A DNA stretch of 24,379 nucleotides from Bacillota bacterium (lineage in GTDB: Bacteria; Bacillota; Clostridia; Lachnospirales; Lachnospiraceae): contig JAEZLY010000060.1 of assembly GCA_023414985.1 (NCBI GenBank), positions 1 to 24,379 of the forward strand. Reading direction: 5' to 3'. Every line of letters begins with the position of its first letter. Positions within the stretch are counted from its first letter, which is position 1. Under the pieces are notes generated by a model that was not told the origin of the DNA, searched no databases, and saw only the letters and a list, made by a program, of their open reading frames with translations. A program made the translations under genes and the position numbers. Below, in pieces: positions 7,442 to 15,506 of the stretch.

Positions 7442-8944
7442 TCATTTAACCGTGACGGTAACCTTCAATACCTTATAAAGCCCAGAGGTTCTGGTGTATG
7501 CAATCGCATAAGCGACTCCGGCTTTTTTCGGATTAACGACACCCTTTGAAGACACCTCGAAGATACTGTTATCCGTGGAGAGCCAGAATACTGTCTCATT
7601 GGAGCCTTTGGTTAGGGACCCCTTTATCAAGGCGGTCTGTGTTGTATTCAGTACCAGATTTGTGCGATTAACGGCTAATTTTGTGGATTTCACCACGTTC
7701 TTGGCCGATATCGTGGATATCTTACTTCCAAGCGCTTTCTGGTATGCCTTTTTAACCGAAGAATTCACTTTCACGGTAGAGCCGCTCTTAATCGCAGCTG
7801 ATAATTTGGCAATCGGTTTCTTGTTCAAGAAGGTAACATAGCGAAAGCTATATAGAGATTGCTTACCCAGGGATGTAACCGAGGTCGGGAGAATGATACT
7901 GCCCGCGTTCTTCGTTTGATTTGAAAATGCCTGATCAGATATCGTGGTAATGCCCTCAGGAACATATACAAAGCGGAGGCTGCTGTCGTTATTCTCATCG
8001 GTGATCATACGGGAGGGGATCACCTTACAGTTCTTCGATAAAAATAATAGTTCCACCTGTTTATCAAAGACAGCAGGCTCCATCGTGGTAACAGAGTCAG
8101 GAACAATGATTACTGTAGCACCGATGCGAACCAGGCTGAATCGGCAGAGTTTCGTGAGCTGATAGGTGTAGTTGTTGTTGGACAGCTCCTTCGGTAATTT
8201 AAGGTAAGAAAACTTTTTTTCATTGGTAATACCGATCAACTGAACCTTACCTTTACCCGTCACGGCAGAGGAGGTCACTTGATAAAGTAAGCCATCTTTG
8301 GAGAATACACGGTTCTCAATATTGGTGGTATCCTTGTTGATGATCGTGGGACCCATGGGAATATCCATCTCATATAAATCACTGCCGTTATAATAGTACA
8401 AGGACTCTTCAATCACCTTACGGTAGGCCGCCTCTGTACCCACGGGAACGATAAAGACGACATCCGGATTCTGATTGCGGTTGGAAATACTCACAGCTAC
8501 CTTTTGCGGCACTGTTGTTCCGAGAAATTCAATGGTCCTGACATTCTTGAAGGCGTATGTAGGATTATCCAGTGTCCCATGAAAATTATCAGCAATGGTC
8601 AGCTTCTCTACACTGTTATAAAAGTCTTTGTAGGAAATGTTCTCATAATATTCCCATTGAAGATCTACCAGTCTGACGGTATAAGTCTGCTGATTTACGC
8701 TTACGGTTCCCGGAATGATCTGTTCCTTACGGGAATCTGCAGCTTCAAAGCCGATCAGAGTTACCTCCTTTTTATCTTCGTCCGTAATAATGAAACGATA
8801 GATGTCATCCTGATAGACCGTTGGTTTCTCTGCTGCATGGGCCGTCTGCGGTGGGAAGAGCAGCAGCGCAGCAAATAGCGAAAGTATCATAAACAGGCTT
8901 AAGAAACCTATCTTATCTTTATGTAATAGTTGTGAAGTCTTCAT
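7442..8944 (-). CDS. Secreted BspA-like leucine-rich repeat protein with C-terminal Ig-like domain
   Basis: A 500-residue exported protein. Its signal peptide has charged residues, a hydrophobic core (FLSLFMILSLFAALLLFPP) and a likely cleavage after AHA near residue 37. The middle has BspA/LRR_5-like pieces: VEKLTIADNF, VRTIEFLGTTVP, ATVIIVPDSVTTMEPAVFD, LRFVYVPEGITTISDQAFSN and AGSIILPTSVTSLGKQSLYS. The final 80 residues look like a Big_2/Ig-like domain (KLAVNRTNLVLNTTQTALI, then SSKGVVNPKKAGVAYAI). No SLH, LPXTG or other anchor is visible, so it may be released or held non-covalently. AGGAGG lies about 8 bases before the ATG. A weak promoter candidate lies around 8980-9010. Adhesion or surface binding is the usual guess for the family, not shown here. 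Confidence 0.82.
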   Translation of the reverse strand: MKTSQLLHKDKIGFLSLFMILSLFAALLLFPPQTAHAAEKPTVYQDDIYRFIITDEDKKEVTLIGFEAADSRKEQIIPGTVSVNQQTYTVRLVDLQWEYYENISYKDFYNSVEKLTIADNFHGTLDNPTYAFKNVRTIEFLGTTVPQKVAVSISNRNQNPDVVFIVPVGTEAAYRKVIEESLYYYNGSDLYEMDIPMGPTIINKDTTNIENRVFSKDGLLYQVTSSAVTGKGKVQLIGITNEKKFSYLKLPKELSNNNYTYQLTKLCRFSLVRIGATVIIVPDSVTTMEPAVFDKQVELLFLSKNCKVIPSRMITDENNDSSLRFVYVPEGITTISDQAFSNQTKNAGSIILPTSVTSLGKQSLYSFRYVTFLNKKPIAKLSAAIKSGSTVKVNSSVKKAYQKALGSKISTISAKNVVKSTKLAVNRTNLVLNTTQTALIKGSLTKGSNETVFWLSTDNSIFEVSSKGVVNPKKAGVAYAIAYTRTSGLYKVLKVTVTVK

Positions 8945-9260
8945 CTTTAACCTCCTTCTGTTATCTCATTAAAAAGAATTATCTTATATATAGACGAGAG
9001 TTATGTCATAATTGTTTCACTTTAATAAAAATGGAAATAAATTGATTATCTCATTGCCTTATAAGGACTATGATTCCGGGTGTAGCCACAATGAGTATAT
9101 TAATCTACCAACCATTTAGACTTGGCTGGTAGTTTTTTGATATCTATTTACACCGGCAGAAATTGTTTTCGCGAAAAGGTGGAAATCGTTACTGGAATAT
9201 GGTAAGGTTAATTTACTTGCAATTTCTCGATCATAAACCGACATAAAGACAAAGGAAGCG
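8945..9260. other. Intergenic region between LRR protein and MATE gene
   Basis: These 316 bases contain no convincing gene. They hold the leader of the minus-strand LRR gene (8945 to about 9010), an orphan plus-strand terminator (9105-9138), and a 12-bp perfect palindrome TTTTCGCGAAAA (9166-9177) upstream of the MATE gene. No clear consensus promoter for the MATE gene was found. Confidence 0.6.
9105..9138 (+). terminator. Orphan plus-strand terminator / possible attenuator upstream of MATE gene
   Basis: CTACCA (9105-9110) pairs with TGGTAG (9127-9132). Three further pairs extend the stem past one mismatch, and TTTTTT (9133-9138) follows. No plus-strand gene lies upstream of it: the neighbour ends on the other strand. 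It could terminate a small RNA or leader RNA starting at about 9040-9070, or act as an attenuator for the MATE gene about 120 bases further on. Confidence 0.55.
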
Positions 9261-10625
9261 ATGAAAATGATATTGAAAAATCGGGATAAGGATATGTGTA
9301 ACGGCCCTATATTTGGCAAAATGGTTCTTTTTGCATTGCCCATCATGGCAATGAATATACTTCAGCTGATGTTCAACGCGGCAGATATGGTTGTAGTCGG
9401 AAGATTCTCCGGTAAGGAGGCACTGGCAGCAGTTGGTGCAACCGGTGCAATCATCAACCTGATCGTGAACCTATTCATGGGGCTGTCAGTTGGGACCAGT
9501 GTCATCGTCGCCCAGGATTGCGGTGCCGGACGGCCGGAGGCAGTCAGTAGGTCTGTACATACTTCGATCGCGATCAGTATCATTGCCGGGATTTTTGTGA
9601 TGGGGCTGGGTCTTATTTTATGTACCCCTCTGTTAATGATCATGGGTACTCCCTTGGATATCATAGATTTATCTGCTCTGTATTTACGAATTTATTTTCT
9701 GGGTCTTCCTGCAAGTATGATCTATAACTTTGGTGCCGCGATACTGCGTGCTGTCGGTGACAGCCGCCGGCCTATGTATTATTTGCTGGTATCCGGTATT
9801 GTTAATGTAATATTGAATCTGTTCTTTGTCATCGTATTACATATGAGTGTGGATGGCGTGGCATGGGCAACGGTAATCTCCCAGTATCTTTCGATGGTCC
9901 TGGTGCTTCTGTGCCTGATCCGTAATAAGGAGGAGTCAATTCGTCTGACGTTGAAAAGGATGCTCATTGACGGAAGAAAACTTGGTCAGATCATTCGGAT
10001 AGGCCTGCCTGCCGGATTGCAGGGTCTGCTGTTCTCCATCTCCAATGTATTGATTCAATCAGCCATCAATTCCTTTGGCTCTGCCATGGTGGCAGCAGGC
10101 TCAGCGGCAGGAAATATCGAAGGATTTGTCGCTACTCCGATGAATGCCTATTATAATGCTGCCATAACCTTTACCGGGCAGAACATGGGAGCCAAAAAAT
10201 ATGACAGGATCGACAAGGTAGCAAAGATCTGTACGATATTAGTCATAGTGACCTGGATTGTATTGGGTGGACTGACCATGTTATTCAGCAGACCTTTATT
10301 AACGATATTTACCTCGGATCCGGAGGTAATCAGACTTGGTATCATCCGAATGAATGTCTTGATGATTGCATACTTTACCTGCGGTATCATGAATGTATTT
10401 CCGGGCTTGACCCGTGGTATGGGCTTCTCCATATTGCCGATGATCTGTACTCTGGTGGGAGCCTGCCTCATGCGTATCGTCTGGCTGGTCACCATCTTTG
10501 CATGGTTCCCCACCGTCCTCATGCTATTTGCCTGTTATCCTGTTACCTGGGCGCTGGCGGGGATCGGTCAGGTAGGCACCTTCTTCTATGCCAGGAAGAA
10601 GGTTAGGCAGCGTGCGGAAATGTAA
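9261..10625 (+). CDS. MATE family efflux transporter
   Basis: A 454-residue inner-membrane antiporter of the multidrug and toxin extrusion family, with about 12 hydrophobic helices in two homologous halves. Typical features are the N-terminal GPIFGKMVLFALPIMAMNIL, then LMFNAADMVVVGRFSGKEAL, the LPASMIYNFGAAILRAVGDS loop before helix 5, and a second-half GLPAGLQGLLFSISNVLIQ. Such proteins expel cationic drugs or metabolites using a Na+ or H+ gradient. Start ATG 9261 has an AAGGAAG site immediately upstream; a second in-frame ATG lies two codons later. It seems to be a single gene. The leader contains an orphan terminator and a palindrome, which may point to regulated expression. The substrate is unknown. 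Confidence 0.92.
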   Translation: MKMILKNRDKDMCNGPIFGKMVLFALPIMAMNILQLMFNAADMVVVGRFSGKEALAAVGATGAIINLIVNLFMGLSVGTSVIVAQDCGAGRPEAVSRSVHTSIAISIIAGIFVMGLGLILCTPLLMIMGTPLDIIDLSALYLRIYFLGLPASMIYNFGAAILRAVGDSRRPMYYLLVSGIVNVILNLFFVIVLHMSVDGVAWATVISQYLSMVLVLLCLIRNKEESIRLTLKRMLIDGRKLGQIIRIGLPAGLQGLLFSISNVLIQSAINSFGSAMVAAGSAAGNIEGFVATPMNAYYNAAITFTGQNMGAKKYDRIDKVAKICTILVIVTWIVLGGLTMLFSRPLLTIFTSDPEVIRLGIIRMNVLMIAYFTCGIMNVFPGLTRGMGFSILPMICTLVGACLMRIVWLVTIFAWFPTVLMLFACYPVTWALAGIGQVGTFFYARKKVRQRAEM

Positions 10626-10774
10626 CAATGGAATATCCTGCCTCAATTGGTCGGATTTTGTTGAATTCTTACCAGATTTGTTGTAACATTGGAGTATCAT
10701 AAAAGCAACACATGATTTCTTTTTATTCGCTCTATAAGCAACTAGATATTAAACTAATCGAAGGAGACTTAAAA

Positions 10775-11353
10775 ATGAAGAAATCTATTTTGGCACTTAC
10801 ATTATCGTTAATTCTGGTATTTTCCATGACTACAACGGCATTTGCAGCAACAAAGGCCAGCACCAAAACCATCACATTCGGTTCTACTACCGCACTTCCA
10901 AGTTCGTCCGAGTACATGCCTGTGACGGTGAAAATCACAAATGTAACCTCACAGAAAACGAAAGATTTCTCTATGTATATGAGTGATGACGATGTAACCA
11001 TTTCCGGGGATAAGAGCAAAGTAATCTACTGTAAGGGTTCCACTACTATTACGCTATGTCCGAATAAGGGTGAGAAAAACGCCGCGGTTTATGAATTCTG
11101 TATGTATTTTGATTCAAAGAAGGTTGCTCCGGAGACGGTAAAAAGAACCAGCAAATATTATTCTTTTGATCTGAATGCATATGAGTATGATTTTTCTAAA
11201 AAGCTAGATAAAGCACCCGATTGCTGGGGCTATGCAGATGGTAGCAGTATGAAGATTACAAAAGCCGGAACCTATGCTCTTTTTGTTAAGAAAGTGGATG
11301 ATGGATATCCATTGCCAGAGGGACTTACGCCGGTATTCATCGTGGTAAAATAA
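10775..11353 (+). CDS. Small secreted protein of unknown function
   Basis: A 192-residue exported protein with a clear signal peptide (MKKSILALTLSLILVFSM, cleavage probably after AFA near residue 25). The mature part is beta-rich and not recognised. It has a SSEYMPVTVKITNVTSQKT segment, two central cysteines (IYCKGSTTITLCP) about 10 residues apart, a third Cys (YEFCMYF), a late CWGYADG, and a C-terminal ITKAGTYALFVKK strand reminiscent of Ig-like or jelly-roll edges. The reading frame is open back to 10712, but AAGGAGA at 10761-10767 lies 7 bases before ATG 10775 and the signal peptide starts there. No anchor is visible. A hairpin terminator follows. Confidence 0.75.
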   Translation: MKKSILALTLSLILVFSMTTTAFAATKASTKTITFGSTTALPSSSEYMPVTVKITNVTSQKTKDFSMYMSDDDVTISGDKSKVIYCKGSTTITLCPNKGEKNAAVYEFCMYFDSKKVAPETVKRTSKYYSFDLNAYEYDFSKKLDKAPDCWGYADGSSMKITKAGTYALFVKKVDDGYPLPEGLTPVFIVVK

Positions 11354-11395
11354 TAGCTAAGAAGCTTTTCTTCCAGCTTACCTTATATAAGTACA

Positions 11396-11456
11396 TAACT
11401 TTAAAGGACCTATGTCACATAAAAATGTGCCATAGGTCCTCTTAAGTTTTGCGATA
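11396..11456 (+). terminator. Hairpin element A (terminator-like)
   Basis: AGGACCTATG (11405-11414) pairs with CATAGGTCCT (11431-11440). An inner stem CACAT/ATGTG closes an AAAA loop, and TTAAGTTTT follows. It likely ends the secreted-protein transcript. It shares its flanks (TAACTTTAAA, then ATGTGC-ATAGGT, then TTTTG-GATA) with the element after mutT at 12207-12263. Confidence 0.65.
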
Positions 11457-11666
11457 ACAGGTAAATAATTAGTGAGAAAAACAAGGGAGCCTTATATAAG
11501 AAATTTGCTTGTTTTATAGGGCTTGTCTGTTTTTGAATAAAGATATAAAATGTTTGCATGGAAGTTTTATACAAGCAGTAAAAATAGCAGGGCAAAGAGT
11601 AGGAATGGATATTGTGCAAGTATAATATAGAACAGTTGGCAAAGGGATTTGAAACACTTAGGACGT
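11457..11666. other. Non-coding stretch before the mutT unit
   Basis: This A/T-rich segment holds no supported gene. A TATAAT lies at 11621-11626 without a good -35. A loose AAAACAAG...CTTGTTTT pairing is present around 11476-11520. It may carry the promoter for mutT, but no consensus promoter is convincing. Confidence 0.4.
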
Positions 11667-11699
11667 ATGAGTGCCACCGGAAGGGATAAGGAATTTATC

Positions 11700-11789
11700 A
11701 TGACGAATACAGATAAGTCGGCAGTAGAGATAAAATGGATTCTTGATACGCCCGTTCGAGAAGATATCTATGAGTTGATAACAAATTAG
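11700..11789 (+). CDS. Short ORF or gene fragment preceding mutT
   Basis: A 29-codon ORF that starts at ATG 11700 after AAGGAA and ends 17 bases before mutT. The frame is open upstream to 11631 and includes another ATG at 11667. The peptide ends SAVEIKWILDTPVREDIYEL plus ITN, which looks protein-like and not random. I do not recognise it. It may be the 3' remnant of a decayed gene that once formed an operon with mutT, or a real small protein coupled to it. Confidence 0.3.
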   Translation: MTNTDKSAVEIKWILDTPVREDIYELITN

Positions 11790-11806
11790 AATACAGGGAG
11801 ATAAAG

Positions 11807-12193
11807 ATGAAAACAATTGAAGTGGTTGCAGCGATGATGAAGCGAGGAGACACAATATTTGCAACGCAGCGAGGCTATGGTGATTTTAAAGGCTTTTGGG
11901 AATTCCCCGGAGGAAAAATGGAGGCCGGGGAGACACCGCAACAAGCCTTGATTCGTGAGGTCAGGGAAGAGCTTGATGTGGATATTGAAGTGGGGGAGTT
12001 AATCGATACCGTCGAGTATGATTATCCTCAATTTCATCTGACAATGCATTGCTTTATCTGTACGATTTTGGCGGGAGATATCATATTAAAAGAGCATGAA
12101 GCAGGTAAGTGGTTGACAAAGGACACCTTGAAAAGTGTGGAATGGTTGCCGGCTGATTATGGGTTATTAGAAATTTTAAGAGAGAAAATATGA
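11807..12193 (+). CDS. MutT-type Nudix hydrolase (8-oxo-dGTP or NTP pyrophosphohydrolase)
   Basis: A 128-residue cytoplasmic hydrolase that would split oxidised or unusual nucleoside triphosphates into monophosphate and pyrophosphate. The complete Nudix box G-x5-E-x7-REVREELDVDI begins at GGKMEAGE (about residues 36-58). It is preceded by GFWEFPG and followed by HEAGKWLTKDTLKSVEWLPA and a final LLEIL, as in MutT and NudG proteins. No residue of the box is missing. GGGAG lies 6 bases before the ATG. The exact substrate (8-oxo-dGTP versus modified dCTP) cannot be decided. It is bounded by two related hairpin elements. Confidence 0.92.
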   Translation: MKTIEVVAAMMKRGDTIFATQRGYGDFKGFWEFPGGKMEAGETPQQALIREVREELDVDIEVGELIDTVEYDYPQFHLTMHCFICTILAGDIILKEHEAGKWLTKDTLKSVEWLPADYGLLEILREKI

Positions 12194-12206
12194 TATTATA
12201 TATAAG

Positions 12207-12263
12207 TAACTTTAAAACATCTGTACCATGCTAAGTATGTGCTATAGGTGTTTTTTTGTGATA
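12207..12263 (+). terminator. Hairpin element B: terminator of mutT
   Basis: AACATCTGTA (12216-12225) pairs with TATAGGTGTT (12243-12252) with two G-U pairs. A further CAT/ATG pairing lies inside, and seven T residues (12251-12257) follow. It is a clear U-tailed terminator, and its sequence is related to element A at 11396-11456. Confidence 0.8.
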
Positions 12264-12362
12264 TTAGTGAAGACATTGGATTTAGTAATATGCGAATACG
12301 ATAAACTCAAGAGCCTGACCCATATTGTGAATTTGTCATGGTATAAAATGGTAACAATTAAG

Positions 12363-12391
12363 TTGAAGTTTGACTTTCCTTGTATTATTAT
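12363..12391 (+). promoter_or_regulatory. Candidate promoter of the sensor kinase-response regulator operon
   Basis: TTGAAG (12363-12368) and TATTAT (12386-12391) are separated by 17 bp. The start would be near 12398, only about 20 bases before the proposed kinase start, which still includes the AGGGGG ribosome binding site at 12402-12407. Confidence 0.5.
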
Positions 12392-12416
12392 GAGAATTAT
12401 CAGGGGGTATTCATGA

Positions 12417-15400
12417 TTGAATGCAAATATGAGAGTTTTTCATAACAAATCAAATACAAGTATAAAAAGGAAAAAAGCGATAGGGCTTTTTCTCTGTGTG
12501 ATATTGCTGGTGATTGTATTTTTATACATCACCTTGTTTGTCAAGGCTGACAACGAGCTGATACATCCGGTAAACGGAGTTCTCGATCTGCAGTCATGGG
12601 AGCCTGACAGGGACGGTGTCCTCAGCCTTAGCGGAGAATGGGATTTTTATTGGAATAGCTTTCTTTCCGATCGGGATATTGAGCATACTGAGCCGGATCT
12701 GATGGTAGAAGTTCCGAATGTCTGGAACAGTTATCATTGGAAGGGTAAAAATCTTCCCGGATTTGGCTACGCCACCTATTCCCTGAATATTATTAATGCT
12801 AAAGTGGGACAACCAATCGCATTTAAAATACCTACCTTTTCAACAGCTTACCGGTTATTTATCAATGATAGCTTATTCTCCTCTAACGGAACAGTTGGAG
12901 TCAATAAGGAAACCTCCAAACCGGCTTATCTTCCCAAGGTGATAGAATTTACCCCTGAGACATCAAGCTTTACATTAATCTTTCATGTATCAAATAGTAC
13001 CTATGCCCGAGGTGGTATGTGGTATGCAATCTATATGGGAAAGCCGGAACAGATCAATAAAATGGATCATATCATTTCGGACAAGGATGCTTTTCTTTTT
13101 GGTGCTCTTTGTGTTCTGGCTTTTTATTATCTTAGTCTTTTCTTATTACGTAGGAAGGACAGGAGCAGTCTTTATTTTGTATTCATGTGTATTATCTTTG
13201 CAGGCCGAACCTTGGTCTTTGGAAATTACTTAATCTATAGGATTATACCGATTATCAATTTTCGAACCATTATACAGATCGAATATTTAACGCTATGCTG
13301 GTTTCCTATCTGCGCAGCTTATATGGTAGGAGAGTTATTCCGGGAAGAGAGTTCGAAAAGGATGTTAAAGGCAATGCTGATCTACGGGATTGCCGTTTCA
13401 TCAATCGTTATAATGACGCCGATTGCCTTCTTCACCGGTTTGATTTATCTGATTCAGATTGGTGCGGTTATGACAGGCTTATATTCCATAGTAACCTTAG
13501 GCATTGCCTTTATTAATGGGAAGAAGGATTCCCTCATCATGCTCTTTGGTGCGCTGGCGGTAATTTTATCTGCGATACGGGATATGCTGTTCCAAAATAA
13601 TATCATTCTTAGTAATATAGGAGAATTGGTGTCCTTTGGATTATTTGTTCTTCTGCTCTTCCAGTCCTTTGTTCTTTCCAGGAGATTCTCGGAAGCCTTT
13701 CGGGATGTAAACACCCTGTCACAGAAGCTGCTTCGTATGGATAGAATCAAGGATGAATTTCTTGCCAATACCTCTCATGAGCTTCGAACTCCCCTTAGTG
13801 GTATCCTTGGGATTACAGAGGCTCTGATCAGGGGAAGCGACGGGGAAATAAACCAAAGTCAGAAACAGAGTCTTACCATGATTGCGGCGAGCACCAGAAG
13901 ATTGACGAATCTGGTTAATGATATATTGGATTACTCCAAAATGAAAAATGGAGATTTGAGGCTTTATATAAGGCCAATTCAGATAGAGGGCTTGATACAT
14001 ACTATCGTAAATGTATTCCGGCAGCTGAGTGCTTCCAAGGAATATGATATAACATCGGAATTACCGGATGAGCTGCCTTCTGCTATGGCGGATGAGAATA
14101 GAGTAATACAGATACTCTATAATCTGATTGGAAATGCCGTAAAATATACAGTTAAGGGTAGTATCCGAATTAGTGTAAAAATGAAATCTGAGTTAGTAGA
14201 AGTATGTGTTAGTGATACAGGGGAAGGAATACCAAAGGACATGCAGGAGGATATCTTCAAATCCTTTGAGCAGGTTGACACCTCGCTGACCCGACATCAT
14301 GGAGGAACAGGGCTTGGACTTGCGATCACGAAGCAGCTGGTGGAGCTGCAGGGTGGAGAGATATGGGTGGAATCAGAGCTCGGGAAGGGATCACGATTTT
14401 ACTTTACACTGCCTATTTCAAGTTTACCGCCTGAGGAAAAGGAGAGTAGCAATGGGATTGAGCCAATACTTCCTTATTCTGAGTATACTCCGACGAGAAT
14501 AGATGACCCGGAAGGAAATAGCCATATCCTGCTGGTGGATGATGATCCGGTTAATCTTATGGCAGCTGCAGCAATCCTAAAGCTGGGAGGATACAGAATA
14601 ACTACTATCAATAACGGAGGCGCTGCTCTGAAGGAGCTGGAGAGGGCTGGTGATTACTCCCTTGTCATATTAGATGTCATGATGCCGGAGATATCCGGAT
14701 ATGAGGTGTGTAAGAAGCTGAGGGAAAGCAGATCCGGCTTTGAATTGCCTGTGCTAATGCTGACGGCGAAAACCTCTACAGAAGACATTGTTATGGGTCT
14801 GGAAGCAGGAGCGAATGATTATCTTCCCAAGCCCTTCGAAGCGGAAGAGCTGCTGGCAAGGGTAAAAACCCTGGTTAATCTTAAGGAATCAGTTGATAAT
14901 GCCATTGCTGCCGAAATGGAGTTCATGCAGGCACAGATTAAGCCACATTTTTTGTTTAATACACTGAATGCGATTGCTTCCTTTTGTGATACGGACCCGA
15001 CCTATGCACAGACCTTAATAGAGAATTTTTCTGTATTTTTACGTCAGAGTCATGAGTTTAAGAATACGGAAGGAGTAGTTCCTTTGGAGAAGGAGCTTAC
15101 TTTGGTAAACTCCTATGTTGAAATTGAAAGAGCAAGATTCGGAGATAAATTCAGCCTGGAACTGGATATTGACCCTACGGTAAATATAAGGCTTCCAATT
15201 CTCAGTATTCAACCGCTTGTGGAAAATGCGATTAACCACGGAATTAGGAAAAAAAGCGGCAAAGGAACGGTTAAAATTATTATTAGGCAAAGAGATAAGC
15301 AGATAGAGGTTATCGTTGAGGATAACGGACAAGGGATATCGAAAGAGAAGCTAAGTAGTATATTCGAGCGGGAATCCGGAAAGGGCATCGGAATATGGAA

Positions 15401-15506
15401 TGTCAATCAAAGACTGAAGAAAATATTCGGACAAGGATTACAGATTATCAGCACTGAGGGAGAAGGAACAAAAGTATCCTTTACAATACCATTGGAGGAA
15501 AAATAG
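12417..15506 (+). CDS. Hybrid sensor kinase with two kinase modules (7TMR-DISM, HisKA, REC, LytS-type)
   Basis: A 1029-residue membrane sensor. In order: a membrane helix (about residues 21-43), an extracellular jelly-roll domain of 7TMR-DISM type (about 50-215, with SLSGEWDFYWN and a FGYATYSLNI strand), about seven membrane helices (225-425), HisKA with H454 in SHELRTP, HATPase_c with N, G1 (DTGEGIP) and G2 (GGTGLGLAI) boxes, a receiver (VDDDP and D753 in LDVMMPE), then a second kinase of the LytS/YehU type with H844 in QIKPHFLFNTL and its own ATPase box (QPLVENAINHG). It would sense an envelope or carbohydrate-like ligand and phosphorylate the adjoining regulator. The start is uncertain: TTG 12417 lies 9 bases after GGGGG, with ATG 12429 as alternative. 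A 10-codon ORF (ATG 12413 to 12445) overlaps the start in another frame. Confidence 0.88.
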   Translation: MNANMRVFHNKSNTSIKRKKAIGLFLCVILLVIVFLYITLFVKADNELIHPVNGVLDLQSWEPDRDGVLSLSGEWDFYWNSFLSDRDIEHTEPDLMVEVPNVWNSYHWKGKNLPGFGYATYSLNIINAKVGQPIAFKIPTFSTAYRLFINDSLFSSNGTVGVNKETSKPAYLPKVIEFTPETSSFTLIFHVSNSTYARGGMWYAIYMGKPEQINKMDHIISDKDAFLFGALCVLAFYYLSLFLLRRKDRSSLYFVFMCIIFAGRTLVFGNYLIYRIIPIINFRTIIQIEYLTLCWFPICAAYMVGELFREESSKRMLKAMLIYGIAVSSIVIMTPIAFFTGLIYLIQIGAVMTGLYSIVTLGIAFINGKKDSLIMLFGALAVILSAIRDMLFQNNIILSNIGELVSFGLFVLLLFQSFVLSRRFSEAFRDVNTLSQKLLRMDRIKDEFLANTSHELRTPLSGILGITEALIRGSDGEINQSQKQSLTMIAASTRRLTNLVNDILDYSKMKNGDLRLYIRPIQIEGLIHTIVNVFRQLSASKEYDITSELPDELPSAMADENRVIQILYNLIGNAVKYTVKGSIRISVKMKSELVEVCVSDTGEGIPKDMQEDIFKSFEQVDTSLTRHHGGTGLGLAITKQLVELQGGEIWVESELGKGSRFYFTLPISSLPPEEKESSNGIEPILPYSEYTPTRIDDPEGNSHILLVDDDPVNLMAAAAILKLGGYRITTINNGGAALKELERAGDYSLVILDVMMPEISGYEVCKKLRESRSGFELPVLMLTAKTSTEDIVMGLEAGANDYLPKPFEAEELLARVKTLVNLKESVDNAIAAEMEFMQAQIKPHFLFNTLNAIASFCDTDPTYAQTLIENFSVFLRQSHEFKNTEGVVPLEKELTLVNSYVEIERARFGDKFSLELDIDPTVNIRLPILSIQPLVENAINHGIRKKSGKGTVKIIIRQRDKQIEVIVEDNGQGISKEKLSSIFERESGKGIGIWNVNQRLKKIFGQGLQIISTEGEGTKVSFTIPLEEK

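Noticed and set aside
10712..10774. N-terminal extension of the small secreted protein
   Set aside because: It would bury the signal peptide; the AAGGAGA site points to ATG 10775.
11410..11619. Minus-strand open frame in the A/T-rich gap before mutT
   Set aside because: No ribosome binding site, biased low-complexity composition, and it overlaps a plus-strand terminator.
12228..12416. Plus-strand 62-codon frame between mutT and the sensor kinase
   Set aside because: It starts inside a terminator stem and contains the kinase promoter; no ribosome binding site at its start.
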